Numbered from the stretch's first letter, positions 16,247 to 25,805 are shown. The stretch is DNA of 35,010 bases from Oscillospiraceae bacterium (GCA_016296235.1 JAEDJR010000004.1:1-35010); one strand, 5' to 3'. The notes: generated from the letters alone by a model not told the origin. Translations and numbers: made by a program.

Positions 16247-16525
16247 GTGAAAACCTACATGCGGGTGCTTCGGGCTGTGACGGCATTGGGGCAGCTTGGC
16301 TTCACGCTGATTACGCCGCCGGTGGTACTCGGCCTGGCAGCCTGGTGGCTGCAAGACCGGTTCGGCCTGGGCAGCTGGGTGATGCTTCTGGCGCTGCTGC
16401 TGGGACTTCTGACTTCCGGAGCCAGCGCCTATCAATTCTTCCGCCGTGTTCTGACCGCCGAGAAAAAGAGGAGTCAGGCCGGCGAGCCGCCGGAAAAGCC
16501 GGTGGTGTTCTACCGACATGACTAA
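16247..16525 (+). CDS. AtpZ/AtpI-type accessory membrane protein of ATP synthase
   Basis: This 92-residue protein has two membrane segments (about 16-34 and 42-62) and a polar C-terminus. This layout, and the place just before atpI, match the AtpZ/AtpI (PF09527-like) family, whose members have been linked to Mg2+/Ca2+ transport and to c-ring assembly. The start is taken as the GTG at 16247, which has GAGGTG eight bases upstream; an ATG four codons later is possible. It is the first gene of the atp operon, ending 15 bases before atpI. Confidence 0.75.
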   Translation: MKTYMRVLRAVTALGQLGFTLITPPVVLGLAAWWLQDRFGLGSWVMLLALLLGLLTSGASAYQFFRRVLTAEKKRSQAGEPPEKPVVFYRHD

Positions 16526-16540
16526 GCAGGAGGAATGCCA

Positions 16541-16945
16541 ATGAAAATCAGCCCGTCCGTTCTGAAAGAAACCGGTCATATAGCTTTGGGCGTATTGATC
16601 GGCGACGCCGTTATGCTGGCAGTGTTCGCTCTGCTCCGGCGCCTGGACTACACCGTGGTTCTGGGCGCGCTGCTGGGCAGTGCGGGCGCCATCGGAAATT
16701 TTTTCCTCATGGGGCTTTCCTGCCAGCGGGCCATGAACAACCCCGATCAGGCCAAGGCCCTGGTCCAGCGTTCCTATACCCTGCGTATGCTGGCCATGGT
16801 TGTCATCATGATCGCCGGCTTTGCGGCCCCCTGCTTCCACGTTGTCGCCGTCGTCGTTCCGTTCCTGCTGCCCAGCATTACGATCTTTGCAATGCGGCTG
16901 CTCGGACTGTATCAGCCCGGGGAGAAAGGAGGCGAGAAAGAATAA
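16541..16945 (+). CDS. atpI: ATP synthase subunit I
   Basis: AtpI is a four-helix membrane protein encoded ahead of atpB and thought to help assemble the c ring; sequence conservation is low. The 134-residue protein shows four hydrophobic segments (about 14-34, 36-56, 80-98 and 101-121), with an Arg/Gln loop holding SCQRAMNNPDQAKALVQRSY between the second and third. The ATG at 16541 sits seven bases after AGGAGG; an ATG two codons earlier is too close to that site. The stop codon is directly followed by the atpB start (TAAATG). Confidence 0.8.
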   Translation: MKISPSVLKETGHIALGVLIGDAVMLAVFALLRRLDYTVVLGALLGSAGAIGNFFLMGLSCQRAMNNPDQAKALVQRSYTLRMLAMVVIMIAGFAAPCFHVVAVVVPFLLPSITIFAMRLLGLYQPGEKGGEKE

Positions 16946-17689
16946 ATGGAAGTTGATATTCATGGCGCGCCAATTTACTTTGAAATTCCGATTTTCGGCG
17001 GTATTCCCATCACCGCCACTCTGGTGGTAACCTGGGGCGTGATGATCGTCCTGACTGCTCTGTGCGCCTGGATGACCCACGACATGAAGGTCCGGGATAT
17101 CAGTAAAAAACAGGCTGTGGCAGAGAAAATCTATGAAATGCTCTACGGCCTGGTGCACAACAACATGGGAGACCGGTGGATGCAGTATCTGCCCCTGGTC
17201 ACGGCTATTTTCGGCCTGTCCGTCTGCAGCAGTCTTTCCTCGCTTCTGGGCCTGTGGGCGCCGACGGCGGACGTCAATACCGAGCTTGCCTGGGCTCTGG
17301 TGGTGTTCGTCCTGATCACCCGCCACAAGATCAAAGGCCACGGCCTGAAGGGATATCTGAAAAGCTATCTGGATCCCATCTTCGTGATGGCTCCCTTCAA
17401 CGTTCTGGGAGAGATCTTCACCCCCATCTCCATGGCCTTCCGTCATTTTGGCAACATCGTATCCGGCTATGTGATTTCGGCGCTGATTTACGCGGCGCTG
17501 ATCGCGGCCAACCACGCGCTGTTCAGCCTGCTGCCCGGCCTGGTGGGCAATCTGCTGGCAGAAATCCCCATCCTCGGCGTCGGTATTCCGGCCGTGTTCT
17601 CCCTGTACTTCGATTGGTTCGGCAGCTTTATTCAGGCGTTCATCTTCTGTATGCTGACCATGATCTTTATCTCCACCGCGGAGGATTAA
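16946..17689 (+). CDS. atpB: F0F1 ATP synthase subunit a
   Basis: Subunit a forms the ion half-channels beside the c ring. The 247-residue protein has several membrane segments; the ion-path Arg lies in ISMAFRHFGNIVSGY, the form taken here by the family's RLFGN motif. A C-terminal helix pair (IPAVFSLYFDWFGSFIQAFIF) completes the stator part. AAAGGAGG is 13 bases before the ATG. It directly follows atpI and precedes atpE. Whether it conducts H+ or Na+ is set mainly by the c subunit (see atpE). Confidence 0.94.
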   Translation: MEVDIHGAPIYFEIPIFGGIPITATLVVTWGVMIVLTALCAWMTHDMKVRDISKKQAVAEKIYEMLYGLVHNNMGDRWMQYLPLVTAIFGLSVCSSLSSLLGLWAPTADVNTELAWALVVFVLITRHKIKGHGLKGYLKSYLDPIFVMAPFNVLGEIFTPISMAFRHFGNIVSGYVISALIYAALIAANHALFSLLPGLVGNLLAEIPILGVGIPAVFSLYFDWFGSFIQAFIFCMLTMIFISTAED

Positions 17690-17740
17690 TCCATTTAATT
17701 TTGTTCAAAAAATTGAAATAACACTTAGGAGGATTTATTT
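17690..17740 (+). promoter_or_regulatory. AT-rich translation leader of atpE
   Basis: The 51 bases before atpE are strongly AT-rich in a GC-rich operon and end in TTAGGAGGATTTATTT before the ATG. Such unstructured leaders commonly raise translation of the c subunit, which is needed in about ten copies per enzyme. Confidence 0.55.
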
Positions 17741-18001
17741 ATGGAAAGAGCAATCGTTCTCATGGGCTGCGCCATCGGCGCCGGTCTGGCCCTGATCGCA
17801 GGTATTGGCCCTGGTATCGGCGAAGGCTTTGCCGCCGGCAAAACCGTTGAAGCCATTGCCCGTCAGCCTGAAATGAAGGGCGAACTGACGTCCACCATGA
17901 TTCTTGGTATCGCCCTGTCCGAGACCACCGGTATTTACGGCTTCGTCACCGGCCTGCTGCTGATGTTCGTCTGCCCCAGAATGTTCCTGGGCATGCTGTA
18001 A
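17741..18001 (+). CDS. atpE: F0F1 ATP synthase subunit c with two-carboxylate ion site
   Basis: This 86-residue hairpin of two membrane helices forms the rotor ring. The loop ARQPE (40-44) binds the central stalk. Helix 1 has GIGPGIGEGFAAGK with Glu28, and helix 2 has LSETTGIY with Glu61, Thr62, Thr63 and Tyr66. Glu28 and Glu61 correspond to Gln32 and Glu65 of the Na+-binding Ilyobacter tartaricus ring. A Glu at the first place plus the E-S/T-T-G-I-Y set is the two-carboxylate motif known from the Na+-driven Fusobacterium nucleatum ring. This suggests a Na+-coupled enzyme. An AGGAGG site and an AT-rich leader precede the ATG. Confidence 0.95.
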   Translation: MERAIVLMGCAIGAGLALIAGIGPGIGEGFAAGKTVEAIARQPEMKGELTSTMILGIALSETTGIYGFVTGLLLMFVCPRMFLGML

Positions 18002-18047
18002 GCTGCTTTCGGACCATTGTCATTCAGTCTGAAAGGAGGAAAGCCCT

Positions 18048-18551
18048 ATGGGATTTCAGGAGTTGGTTACGGTCGCGCCCTGGACCATCATCCTGCAGAT
18101 TTGCAACCTGCTGCTCACGATTTATCTGTTTAAGCGGTTCCTGCTGAAGCCGGTGCAGAACATCATCAAGCAGCGCCAGGAGCTGGCCAACGCCGATCTG
18201 GACGCCGCCGAAGCTGCCCGCACCGAAGCGGAAAACGCCAAGGCCGAATATGAAAAGCAGCTGTCCGGCGCCCGGGAGGAAGCTGCCGCTCTGGTGCGCA
18301 GCGCCGCCCAGACCGCCCAGAGCCGCAGTGAGCAGATGCTCCAGGAAGCCAAGGAAGAGGCTGCTGCCATTCGCGCCAAAGCCTCCAGCGATATCGCCCA
18401 GGAGCGCCGCAACGCGGTCAACGAAATCAAGAACGACATCTCCGGCATCGCCGTCTCCATCGCCTCCAAGGTCGTGGAGAAGGAAATCAATGAGGCCGAC
18501 CATGAGGCTCTGATCCAGGAGTTCATCGATCAGATAGGTGAAGCCGTATGA
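18048..18551 (+). CDS. atpF: F0F1 ATP synthase subunit b
   Basis: Subunit b is the peripheral stalk: one N-terminal membrane helix (about 10-32, TIILQICNLLLTIYLFKRFLL) and a long, charged, Ala/Glu-rich helical stalk that reaches F1. The 167-residue length and the repeated AA.A..A pattern (DAAEAARTEAENAKAEYEK) are typical. GGAGG is eight bases before the ATG. Its stop overlaps the atpH start by four bases (ATGA), so the two stalk proteins are made together. Confidence 0.94.
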   Translation: MGFQELVTVAPWTIILQICNLLLTIYLFKRFLLKPVQNIIKQRQELANADLDAAEAARTEAENAKAEYEKQLSGAREEAAALVRSAAQTAQSRSEQMLQEAKEEAAAIRAKASSDIAQERRNAVNEIKNDISGIAVSIASKVVEKEINEADHEALIQEFIDQIGEAV

Positions 18552-19087
18552 CCAAGACAGAACAGGTTTACGGCGGGTCCCTTTACGACCTGGCCAAGGA
18601 AGAGGGACTGACGGGAGAAATCCTGGAGGAACTCCGGCAGGTCATCGCCCTGTTTGACGAAAGCCCCGACTACTGGCGCTTTTTGGCAACCCTGTCCATC
18701 TCCAAGGACGAGCGCTGCCGTGCTCTGGATGAAGCGCTGCGGGGCCAGATTCAGCCCTATCTGCTGAATTTCCTGAAAATACTCTGTGAAAACGGCACCA
18801 TTGGCCAGCTGAAGGGCTGCGCCCAGGAGTACCGCCGGCGCTACAACGAGGACCACGACATCGTGGAGGTCTGCGCCGTCACAGCCGTGGCGCTCAAGCC
18901 CCAGCTGCGGCAGCGGCTGCTGGAAAAGCTTCAGCAGGTGCTGGGCAAGACCGTGGAGCTCAGCTGCCGGGTGGATCCCGCCTGCATGGGCGGCGTTCTG
19001 CTGGAGCTGCCGGGCCGTCAGCTGGACGGCACCGTGAAGCACCGCCTGGACGCCATCGGCGCCAGCCTCAAGACGGCAGCGGTGTAG
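18548..19087 (+). CDS. atpH: F0F1 ATP synthase subunit delta
   Basis: The delta subunit caps the F1 head and ties it to subunit b. The 179-residue protein has an N-terminal helical domain (VYGGSLYDLAKEEGL, then a run of helices to about 105) and the C-terminal domain with the conserved end VDPACMGGVLLELPGRQLDG and VKHRLD. Length is normal. The start overlaps the atpF stop. A 58-base gap, with TTGGTGAAACA just before the atpA ATG, separates it from atpA. Confidence 0.93.
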   Translation: MTKTEQVYGGSLYDLAKEEGLTGEILEELRQVIALFDESPDYWRFLATLSISKDERCRALDEALRGQIQPYLLNFLKILCENGTIGQLKGCAQEYRRRYNEDHDIVEVCAVTAVALKPQLRQRLLEKLQQVLGKTVELSCRVDPACMGGVLLELPGRQLDGTVKHRLDAIGASLKTAAV

Positions 19088-19145
19088 CATCGATACAAAA
19101 TCTATGTGAAATCATCCTAATATCATCACAAAGGTTGGTGAAACA

Positions 19146-20660
19146 ATGGAATTAAGACCGGAAGAAATTTCGAAAATTATCAAGGCGCAGATCAAGCACT
19201 ATGAAAACAAGATCGAGCAGAGCGAAACCGGCACCATCATTCTGGTGGGCGACGGCATCGCCCGGGCCTCGGGCCTGCAGAAGTGCATGGTCAACGAGCT
19301 GGTGCAGTTCTCCAACGGCGAGTACGGCATGGCCCAGAACCTGGAGGAGAATTCCGTCTCCATCGTTCTGCTGGGCTCCGACGCCGGAATCCGCGAGGGC
19401 GACACCGTCAAGCGTACCGGCAGCGTGGTCTCCGTCCCCGTGGGTGAGGCCCTGATCGGCCGCGTCGTGGACGCCCTGGGTGCTCCCATCGACGGCAAGG
19501 GTGAGATTCAGGCGGCCAAATACATGCCCATTGAAGCACCGGCGCCCGGTATCATCGAGCGTAAGCACGTCTCCGTTCCCCTGCAGACCGGCATCAAGGC
19601 CATCGACGCCATGATCCCCATCGGCCGTGGTCAGCGTGAGCTGATTATCGGCGACCGCCAGACCGGCAAGACCACCATCGCCACGGATACCATTATCAAC
19701 CAGAAGGGCAAGGACGTGATCTGCGTCTATGTGGCCATCGGTCAGAAGCGCTCCACCGTCTCCCAGCTGGTGGAAACCCTCACTGCCGCCGGCGCCATGG
19801 ACTATACCATCGTCGTGTCCGCCACCGCCTCGGAAATGGCCCCCCTGCAGTATATCGCCCCCTACACCGGCTGTACCATGGGCGAATACTTCATGCACCA
19901 GGGCAAGGACGTGCTGGTCATCTATGACGACCTCAGCAAGCACGCCGTGGCCTACCGTGCCATTTCCCTGCTGATCCGCCGCCCGCCCGGGCGTGAAGCC
20001 TACCCCGGCGACGTGTTCTACCTCCACTCCCGCCTGCTGGAGCGTGCGGCTCGGCTGGCGCCGGAATACGGCGGCGGCTCCCTGACGGCTCTGCCCATCA
20101 TTGAGACCCAGGCCGGCGACGTCTCCGCCTATATTCCCACCAATGTCATCTCCATCACCGACGGCCAGATCTATCTGGAAACCGAGCTGTTCCACGCAGG
20201 TGTCATGCCCGCCGTGAACCCCGGTATCTCCGTCTCCCGTGTGGGCGGCGACGCCCAGATCAAGGCCATGAAGAAGGTGGCCGGCAACCTGAAGCTGCTG
20301 TACTCCCAGTACCGCGAGCTGCAGAGCTTCGCTCAGTTCGGCTCCGACCTGGACCGGGACACCAAGGAGCGTCTGGCCCTGGGCGAACGGATCGTGGCCG
20401 TCCTGAAGCAGGGACGCAACACCCCCGTGGATGTGGCGCATCAGGTTTGCATCTTCTACGCCGTCATCAACGGTTATCTCAAGGATGTGGCCGTGGAGCA
20501 GGTTCCGGAGTACGAGCAGGATCTGTATATCTATGTGAACGACCACTGCTACGGCGTGCTGGAGAACATCCGCACCACCGGCCTGCTGTCCAAGGAGGAC
20601 GAGGCAGCTCTGAAGCAGACCCTGACCGACTATACCACCCAGTTTCTCAAGCTGAAGTAA
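19146..20660 (+). CDS. atpA: F0F1 ATP synthase subunit alpha
   Basis: The alpha subunit holds the non-catalytic nucleotide sites of the F1 hexamer. The 504-residue protein has the beta-barrel N-terminal domain (to about 95), a P-loop GDRQTGKT at about 169-176, the family signature PAVNPGISVSRVG near 358-370 and a helical C-terminal domain. Length and motifs are standard. It follows atpH after 58 bases and is followed by atpG after 16 bases with AAGGAGG between. Confidence 0.97.
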   Translation: MELRPEEISKIIKAQIKHYENKIEQSETGTIILVGDGIARASGLQKCMVNELVQFSNGEYGMAQNLEENSVSIVLLGSDAGIREGDTVKRTGSVVSVPVGEALIGRVVDALGAPIDGKGEIQAAKYMPIEAPAPGIIERKHVSVPLQTGIKAIDAMIPIGRGQRELIIGDRQTGKTTIATDTIINQKGKDVICVYVAIGQKRSTVSQLVETLTAAGAMDYTIVVSATASEMAPLQYIAPYTGCTMGEYFMHQGKDVLVIYDDLSKHAVAYRAISLLIRRPPGREAYPGDVFYLHSRLLERAARLAPEYGGGSLTALPIIETQAGDVSAYIPTNVISITDGQIYLETELFHAGVMPAVNPGISVSRVGGDAQIKAMKKVAGNLKLLYSQYRELQSFAQFGSDLDRDTKERLALGERIVAVLKQGRNTPVDVAHQVCIFYAVINGYLKDVAVEQVPEYEQDLYIYVNDHCYGVLENIRTTGLLSKEDEAALKQTLTDYTTQFLKLK

Positions 20661-20676
20661 GGAAGGAGGCACGCAC

Positions 20677-21531
20677 ATGGCCGGCGTATCCATGAAGGAT
20701 ATCAAATCCCGTATCAAAAGCATGGAAAGCACCAAGCAGATCACCAAGGCCATGGAAATGGTGGCGGCTTCCAAGCTGCGCGGCGCCCAGGATCGCGCCA
20801 TCGCCAGCCGTCCTTATTTCGAAGTCCTGTACCAGACCATGCACGACATTGCCGACGCCAACACGGAGCTGACCTCCGCCTTTGTGCAGAAACCCCGGGG
20901 TGAAAAGTACTGCTTCGTGGTCATTGCGGGCGACCGCGGTCTGGCCGGCGGCTATAACAACAACGTGCTCAAGCTCGCCATGGCCGCCATGGAGGGCAAG
21001 AACGCCATGGTGCTGCCCATCGGCAAAAAGGCCACGGAGTATTTCCGCAGCCACGGCGTTCCCATTCTCAACACCCTCTATCCCGTGGCCGAGACCATCA
21101 ACGCGGGCGAGTGCTACACCATGGCCAACTCCCTGTGCCGGGAATACCTGGACGGAACTTTTGACCAGGTGGTGCTGTGCTACACCAACTTCGTCACGGT
21201 GCTGACCCAGACCCCCAGTTCCCTGCCGCTGCTGCCCCTGTCCATCGTCGGCAGCGGGAAACGGCCGGAGGGTCATCAGCCCCTGACTATTTATGAACCG
21301 GACAGCGTCTCCGTGTTCAACGCCATTGTGCCGGAATACCTGGGCGGCGTCATCTACGGCGCCCTGCGGGAGTCCCTGTGCTCCGAGCAGGCGGCCCGCC
21401 GTACCGCCATGGATTCCGCCACCAAAAACGCCGAGGAAATGATCGAAGGATTGAGCCTGCAGTACAACCGTGCCCGCCAGGGCGCCATTACCCAGGAAAT
21501 CACCGAGATCGTCGCCGGCGCAGAACATTGA
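20677..21531 (+). CDS. atpG: F0F1 ATP synthase subunit gamma
   Basis: Gamma is the central rotor shaft. The 284-residue protein starts with the conserved helix MKDIKSRIKSMESTKQITKAMEMVAASKL and ends with the matching helix NAEEMIEGLSLQYNRARQGAITQEITEIV; these two form the coiled-coil shaft (motifs quoted here as KSMESTKQITKAM and NRARQGAITQEITEI). The Rossmann-like middle part includes GDRGLAGGYNNNV. AAGGAGG lies nine bases before the ATG. Size is normal. Confidence 0.96.
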   Translation: MAGVSMKDIKSRIKSMESTKQITKAMEMVAASKLRGAQDRAIASRPYFEVLYQTMHDIADANTELTSAFVQKPRGEKYCFVVIAGDRGLAGGYNNNVLKLAMAAMEGKNAMVLPIGKKATEYFRSHGVPILNTLYPVAETINAGECYTMANSLCREYLDGTFDQVVLCYTNFVTVLTQTPSSLPLLPLSIVGSGKRPEGHQPLTIYEPDSVSVFNAIVPEYLGGVIYGALRESLCSEQAARRTAMDSATKNAEEMIEGLSLQYNRARQGAITQEITEIVAGAEH

Positions 21532-21552
21532 TTCGAAAGGAGTTGACCCCAT

Positions 21553-22943
<1,391 letters not shown>

Positions 22944-22947
<4 letters not shown>

Positions 22948-23345
22948 CATACCATCTGCAGATCGTGACCCCCGACGGGCAGTATTTTGACGGTCAGGCG
23001 GAGCGTCTGCTGGTGCCGACCATCAACGGCCAGGTGGGCATTCTGGCCCGGCACATCAACTATGTGACCGCTCTGGGCATGGGGCCGGCCAAGGTTGTCA
23101 CCGAGGAGGGCGAACGGCACGCCGCCTGTATCGGCGGTATGCTGGCCGTCACCAACGGCGCGGTCAAGGTGGTGGCCACCACCTTTGAGTGGGCCGATCA
23201 GATCGACGTGGAGCGCGCCAAGGCCTCCCTGGCCCGGGCCGAGACCATGCTGTCCGATCCCAACGCCGACGAGCAGACCAGAACCTACGCCCTGGCCCGT
23301 CAGAAACGCGCCCGGGTCCGCCTGAGCGTGGCGGAAAAGAAATAA
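22944..23345 (+). CDS. atpC: F0F1 ATP synthase subunit epsilon
   Basis: Epsilon joins the shaft to the c ring and can inhibit ATP hydrolysis. The 133-residue protein has the N-terminal beta-sandwich (TPDGQYFDGQAERLLVPTINGQVGILARHINYVTALGMG, of which LLVPTINGQVGILARH is the recognisable core) and the two C-terminal helices (VERAKASLARAETML and TYALARQKRARVRLSVAEKK, the second rich in Arg). It is the last gene of the operon; a hairpin follows about 38 bases later. Confidence 0.93.
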
Positions 23346-23382
23346 GGATTTTGGAAAAGTCCTGCCGCGAGATTATCGATGT

Positions 23383-23413
23383 ACAAGCCTCCCCTGTGCA
23401 AGGGGAGGCTTGT
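23383..23413 (+). terminator. Hairpin after atpC, short form of a palindromic repeat
   Basis: ACAAGCCTCCCCT and AGGGGAGGCTTGT form a perfect 13-bp stem with a 5-base GTGCA loop. There is no clean T-tract (TGCGTCTGGCTTT). Its arms match the ends of the longer repeat at 25663-25789, so it may be a minimal copy serving as the operon terminator. Confidence 0.65.
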
Positions 23414-23472
23414 TGCGTCTGGCTTTGTGCATCTTGCATCTTTTGTGGCAGGCTCTTTGTTTATTATTCAGA

Positions 23473-23501
23473 TTGACAGTTTTACTCTAATGGGTTAGAC
23501 T
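23473..23501 (+). promoter_or_regulatory. Promoter of the BlaI/BlaR1-type operon
   Basis: A perfect TTGACA (23473-23478) is followed after 17 bases by TAGACT (23496-23501). It is overlapped by the first of two operator dyads. Confidence 0.75.
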
Positions 23502-23524
23502 ATAGATGCTCTAATCCATTAGAG
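23486..23524 (+). promoter_or_regulatory. Two operator dyads for the BlaI-type repressor
   Basis: Palindromes TCTAA-TGGG-TTAGA (23486-23499) and CTCTAATCCATTAGAG (23509-23524) share half-site TCTAA and are centred 24 bases apart. The first covers the spacer and -10, the second lies just past the start of transcription. This layout fits autorepression by the BlaI-like protein encoded right after. Confidence 0.75.
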
Positions 23525-23539
23525 AAAGGAGTTCTGTCC

Positions 23540-23911
23540 ATGGATACCCCAAAAATTTTTGAGAGCGAATACCGTTTCTGCCTGATTCTGTGGGAGTACG
23601 AACCGCTGAAAAGCAGCGAACTGGTGCGCCTTTGCCAGGAGCAGCTGGGCTGGAAGCCCACCACCACCTACACCGTCATCAAGCGTCTGTCCGAGCGCGG
23701 TGTTTTGAAGAACGAAGACACCATGGTCTCCTCCCTGGTCTCCAAGGACGAGGTGCAGGCGGCGGAAATTGACGAGCTGGTGGAAAAGAAGTTTGAAGGC
23801 TCCCTGCCGGCCTTTGTGGCCGCCTTTACCAGGCACCGGAAGCTTTCGGAAAAAGAAATCGACGAGGTACAGCGGATGATCGACCGCTTCCGGGAAGGAG
23901 GCACGCTATGA
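23540..23911 (+). CDS. BlaI/MecI/CopY family transcriptional repressor
   Basis: This 123-residue winged-helix dimeric repressor resembles those controlling beta-lactamase or other envelope-stress genes and is cut by its partner sensor. The N-terminal winged helix (about 8-72) has the recognition region WKPTTTYTVIKRLSERGVL, close to the WK..TV.TLL.RL..KG pattern of the family. The C-terminal helices form the dimer. The usual proteolysis site of BlaI cannot be placed with confidence. Its stop overlaps the start of the M56 sensor gene (ATGA). GAAAGGAG is eight bases before the ATG. No beta-lactamase gene is in the window, so the regulon is unknown apart from its own operon. Confidence 0.9.
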   Translation: MDTPKIFESEYRFCLILWEYEPLKSSELVRLCQEQLGWKPTTTYTVIKRLSERGVLKNEDTMVSSLVSKDEVQAAEIDELVEKKFEGSLPAFVAAFTRHRKLSEKEIDEVQRMIDRFREGGTL

Positions 23912-25650
23912 CCGAGCTGTTTCTGAACATCGTCAATCGCAGCATCTCGGCCGGATGGCTGATTCTGGCGGTGCTGGTTCTCCGATTGCTGCTGAAAAAA
24001 GCGCCCCGATGGGTCCATGTGCTGCTGTGGGGCATCGTCGCCGTGCGGCTGCTGTGCCCATTCTCCATGGAGAGCGCCCTGAGCCTGGTTCCCAGCGCTG
24101 AAACCATTCCTCCGGGGATCATGATGGATCCGGCACCTACCATTCACACCGGGTTCCCCGCCATCAACAGTGCTGTCAATCCGGTGATCCAGCAATCCTT
24201 CGCACCAGAGCCAGTCGCCAGTGCAAATCCGCTGCAAATCTGGATTCCCATTTGTGCCTGTATTTGGGTCACCGGCGCTGCGCTGCTCCTGGCATACGCA
24301 GCCATCAGCTACGGACGGCTGCGCAGGAAGGTCCGCACAGCGGTTCTCCTGGGGGATAATCTCTTCCAGAGTGAGGCTGTCAGCTCTCCCTTTGTGCTGG
24401 GCGTCATAAAACCGAAGATTTATCTCCCGTCTCACATGGACAGCCGGACGCTGGAGCCAGTCATTGCCCATGAGCAGGCCCACATCCGCCGGAAGGACCA
24501 CTGGTGGAAGCTTCTGGGCTTTCTGCTGCTGGCCATCCACTGGTTTAACCCGCTCCTGTGGCTGGCCTATGGTCTTTTGTGCCGGGACATCGAGCTGGCC
24601 TGCGACGAAACCGTCATCCGGGAGCTGGACAACCAGCAGCGGGCGGACTACTCCCAGGCCCTGCTGGCCTGCAGCGTCAGCCACAAAGGCATCGCCGCCT
24701 GTCCTCTGGCCTTTGGGGAAGTCGGTGTAAAAGAACGGGTGAAATCCGTACTGACCTACAGAAAGCCTGCGTTTTGGGTGATTCTTCTCGCTGTTTTGGT
24801 CTGCCTCATCACTGCGGTCTGTTTTCTGACCAATCCAAAGCAAACCAGCTTTGACATTTCCATTACAATTCCGGCCGGGAGCGAATCCGGTGTCTATTTC
24901 TCGGACGAAGAAATCTCGCCAATCGGAAATCGAATTCACTGTTCCGTCGGTCCGGATGTGGGCAGCACGGAAATTGTTCTCAAGCCAGTGGAAGCGCGTC
25001 AGGCAACTGCCTCTGACACGTTTGCATATGCTGAACCCGGTGTTTCTGTGACCATCCCAGCGGAGAAGGAAGGCTGGTTCAAATTTGGAATCCTTGCCGA
25101 TAACCTGACCGGTCAGGACAAAACCGTGCATGTTACCGTAAGCCCTGTTGCGGTTCGGATTGCTTCGGAATCGCCTGCTGTGGGGCCTGCAGCAGAATGG
25201 GTAGACTATTCCGATTCCTATCCCGACGCCGGTACTTTGGAAACAGAGCGCCCTGAGTTTCCCGGCGTGACCTTCCAGTACACGCCCGGACAAGTTACAG
25301 CCATCCATGGTTCCAGTACAACCGTTCTGTTTTCCGGCATGCCCATCTGGAACGTCTATTTCTCCGATCTGACCGGCGACGGCAAGCCTGAGGTCTGCGC
25401 TACCGTCAGCTTCGGTTCCGGGCTGATTGACACCCACGTTGTGGTATTCGACTACGCCAATGGCCAGGAATATCTGCTGTGGGATCGCGGTGTATCTGAT
25501 TATGCCCTGCATCTGGAAAACGGCAGGCTGATCTGCGACAAATGGGGATATCCCAATGGTGATATCACAGAATCCGGAGAACTGATACTGGTGGACACCA
25601 GCGGCGGTGAAAGCTGGTACGGTCTGGCTATTGCCCCCGGAAGCAAATAG
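23908..25650 (+). CDS. BlaR1-type M56 membrane metallopeptidase (signal sensor)
   Basis: This sensor protease is expected to inactivate the BlaI-type repressor when it detects an outside signal. Of 580 residues, about 1-300 are the M56 part, with membrane segments near 13-30, 34-52, 110-128 and 285-305 and the zinc motif HEQAH (His188 to His192). In place of the penicillin-binding sensor domain of true BlaR1 it has about 275 extracellular residues. Their late part (YFSDLTGDGKPEVCATVSFG and later DYALHLENGR) is a type I recall from many Clostridia M56 proteins. The signal is therefore probably not a beta-lactam bound by a serine; no SXXK-type penicillin site was noticed. It is cotranscribed with the repressor. 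Confidence 0.88.
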   Translation: MTELFLNIVNRSISAGWLILAVLVLRLLLKKAPRWVHVLLWGIVAVRLLCPFSMESALSLVPSAETIPPGIMMDPAPTIHTGFPAINSAVNPVIQQSFAPEPVASANPLQIWIPICACIWVTGAALLLAYAAISYGRLRRKVRTAVLLGDNLFQSEAVSSPFVLGVIKPKIYLPSHMDSRTLEPVIAHEQAHIRRKDHWWKLLGFLLLAIHWFNPLLWLAYGLLCRDIELACDETVIRELDNQQRADYSQALLACSVSHKGIAACPLAFGEVGVKERVKSVLTYRKPAFWVILLAVLVCLITAVCFLTNPKQTSFDISITIPAGSESGVYFSDEEISPIGNRIHCSVGPDVGSTEIVLKPVEARQATASDTFAYAEPGVSVTIPAEKEGWFKFGILADNLTGQDKTVHVTVSPVAVRIASESPAVGPAAEWVDYSDSYPDAGTLETERPEFPGVTFQYTPGQVTAIHGSSTTVLFSGMPIWNVYFSDLTGDGKPEVCATVSFGSGLIDTHVVVFDYANGQEYLLWDRGVSDYALHLENGRLICDKWGYPNGDITESGELILVDTSGGESWYGLAIAPGSK

Positions 25651-25662
25651 ATTGTTTTCTCT

Positions 25663-25789
25663 AAGGCTCCCCTGTGTTAGGGACGCAGGCACCGCGCAAG
25701 CCATGACTGAGGGGTCGGTGCTGGCACCAACTGCCTGCACACAACCCCTCCGGCCCTGCGGGCCACCTCCCCTTACTCAGGGGAGGCTT
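25663..25789. repeat. Palindromic intergenic repeat (MITE-like), about 127 bp
   Basis: The ends AAGGCTCCCCTG and CAGGGGAGGCTT are near-perfect inverted repeats. Inside are further dyads (GCAGGCA at 25685 with TGCCTGC at 25732; GGGGT with ACCCC). It lies between two convergent genes with no coding potential. Elements with such CTCCCCTG...CAGGGGAG ends are, from memory, scattered through many Oscillospiraceae genomes. There is no transposase here. Confidence 0.7.
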
Positions 25790-25805
25790 TGGGGTGCCCA
25801 TAAAA

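Noticed and set aside
23540..25650. Beta-lactam resistance locus
   Set aside because: Only the repressor and sensor types are present; there is no beta-lactamase or PBP2a gene, and the sensor part is not evidently penicillin-binding.
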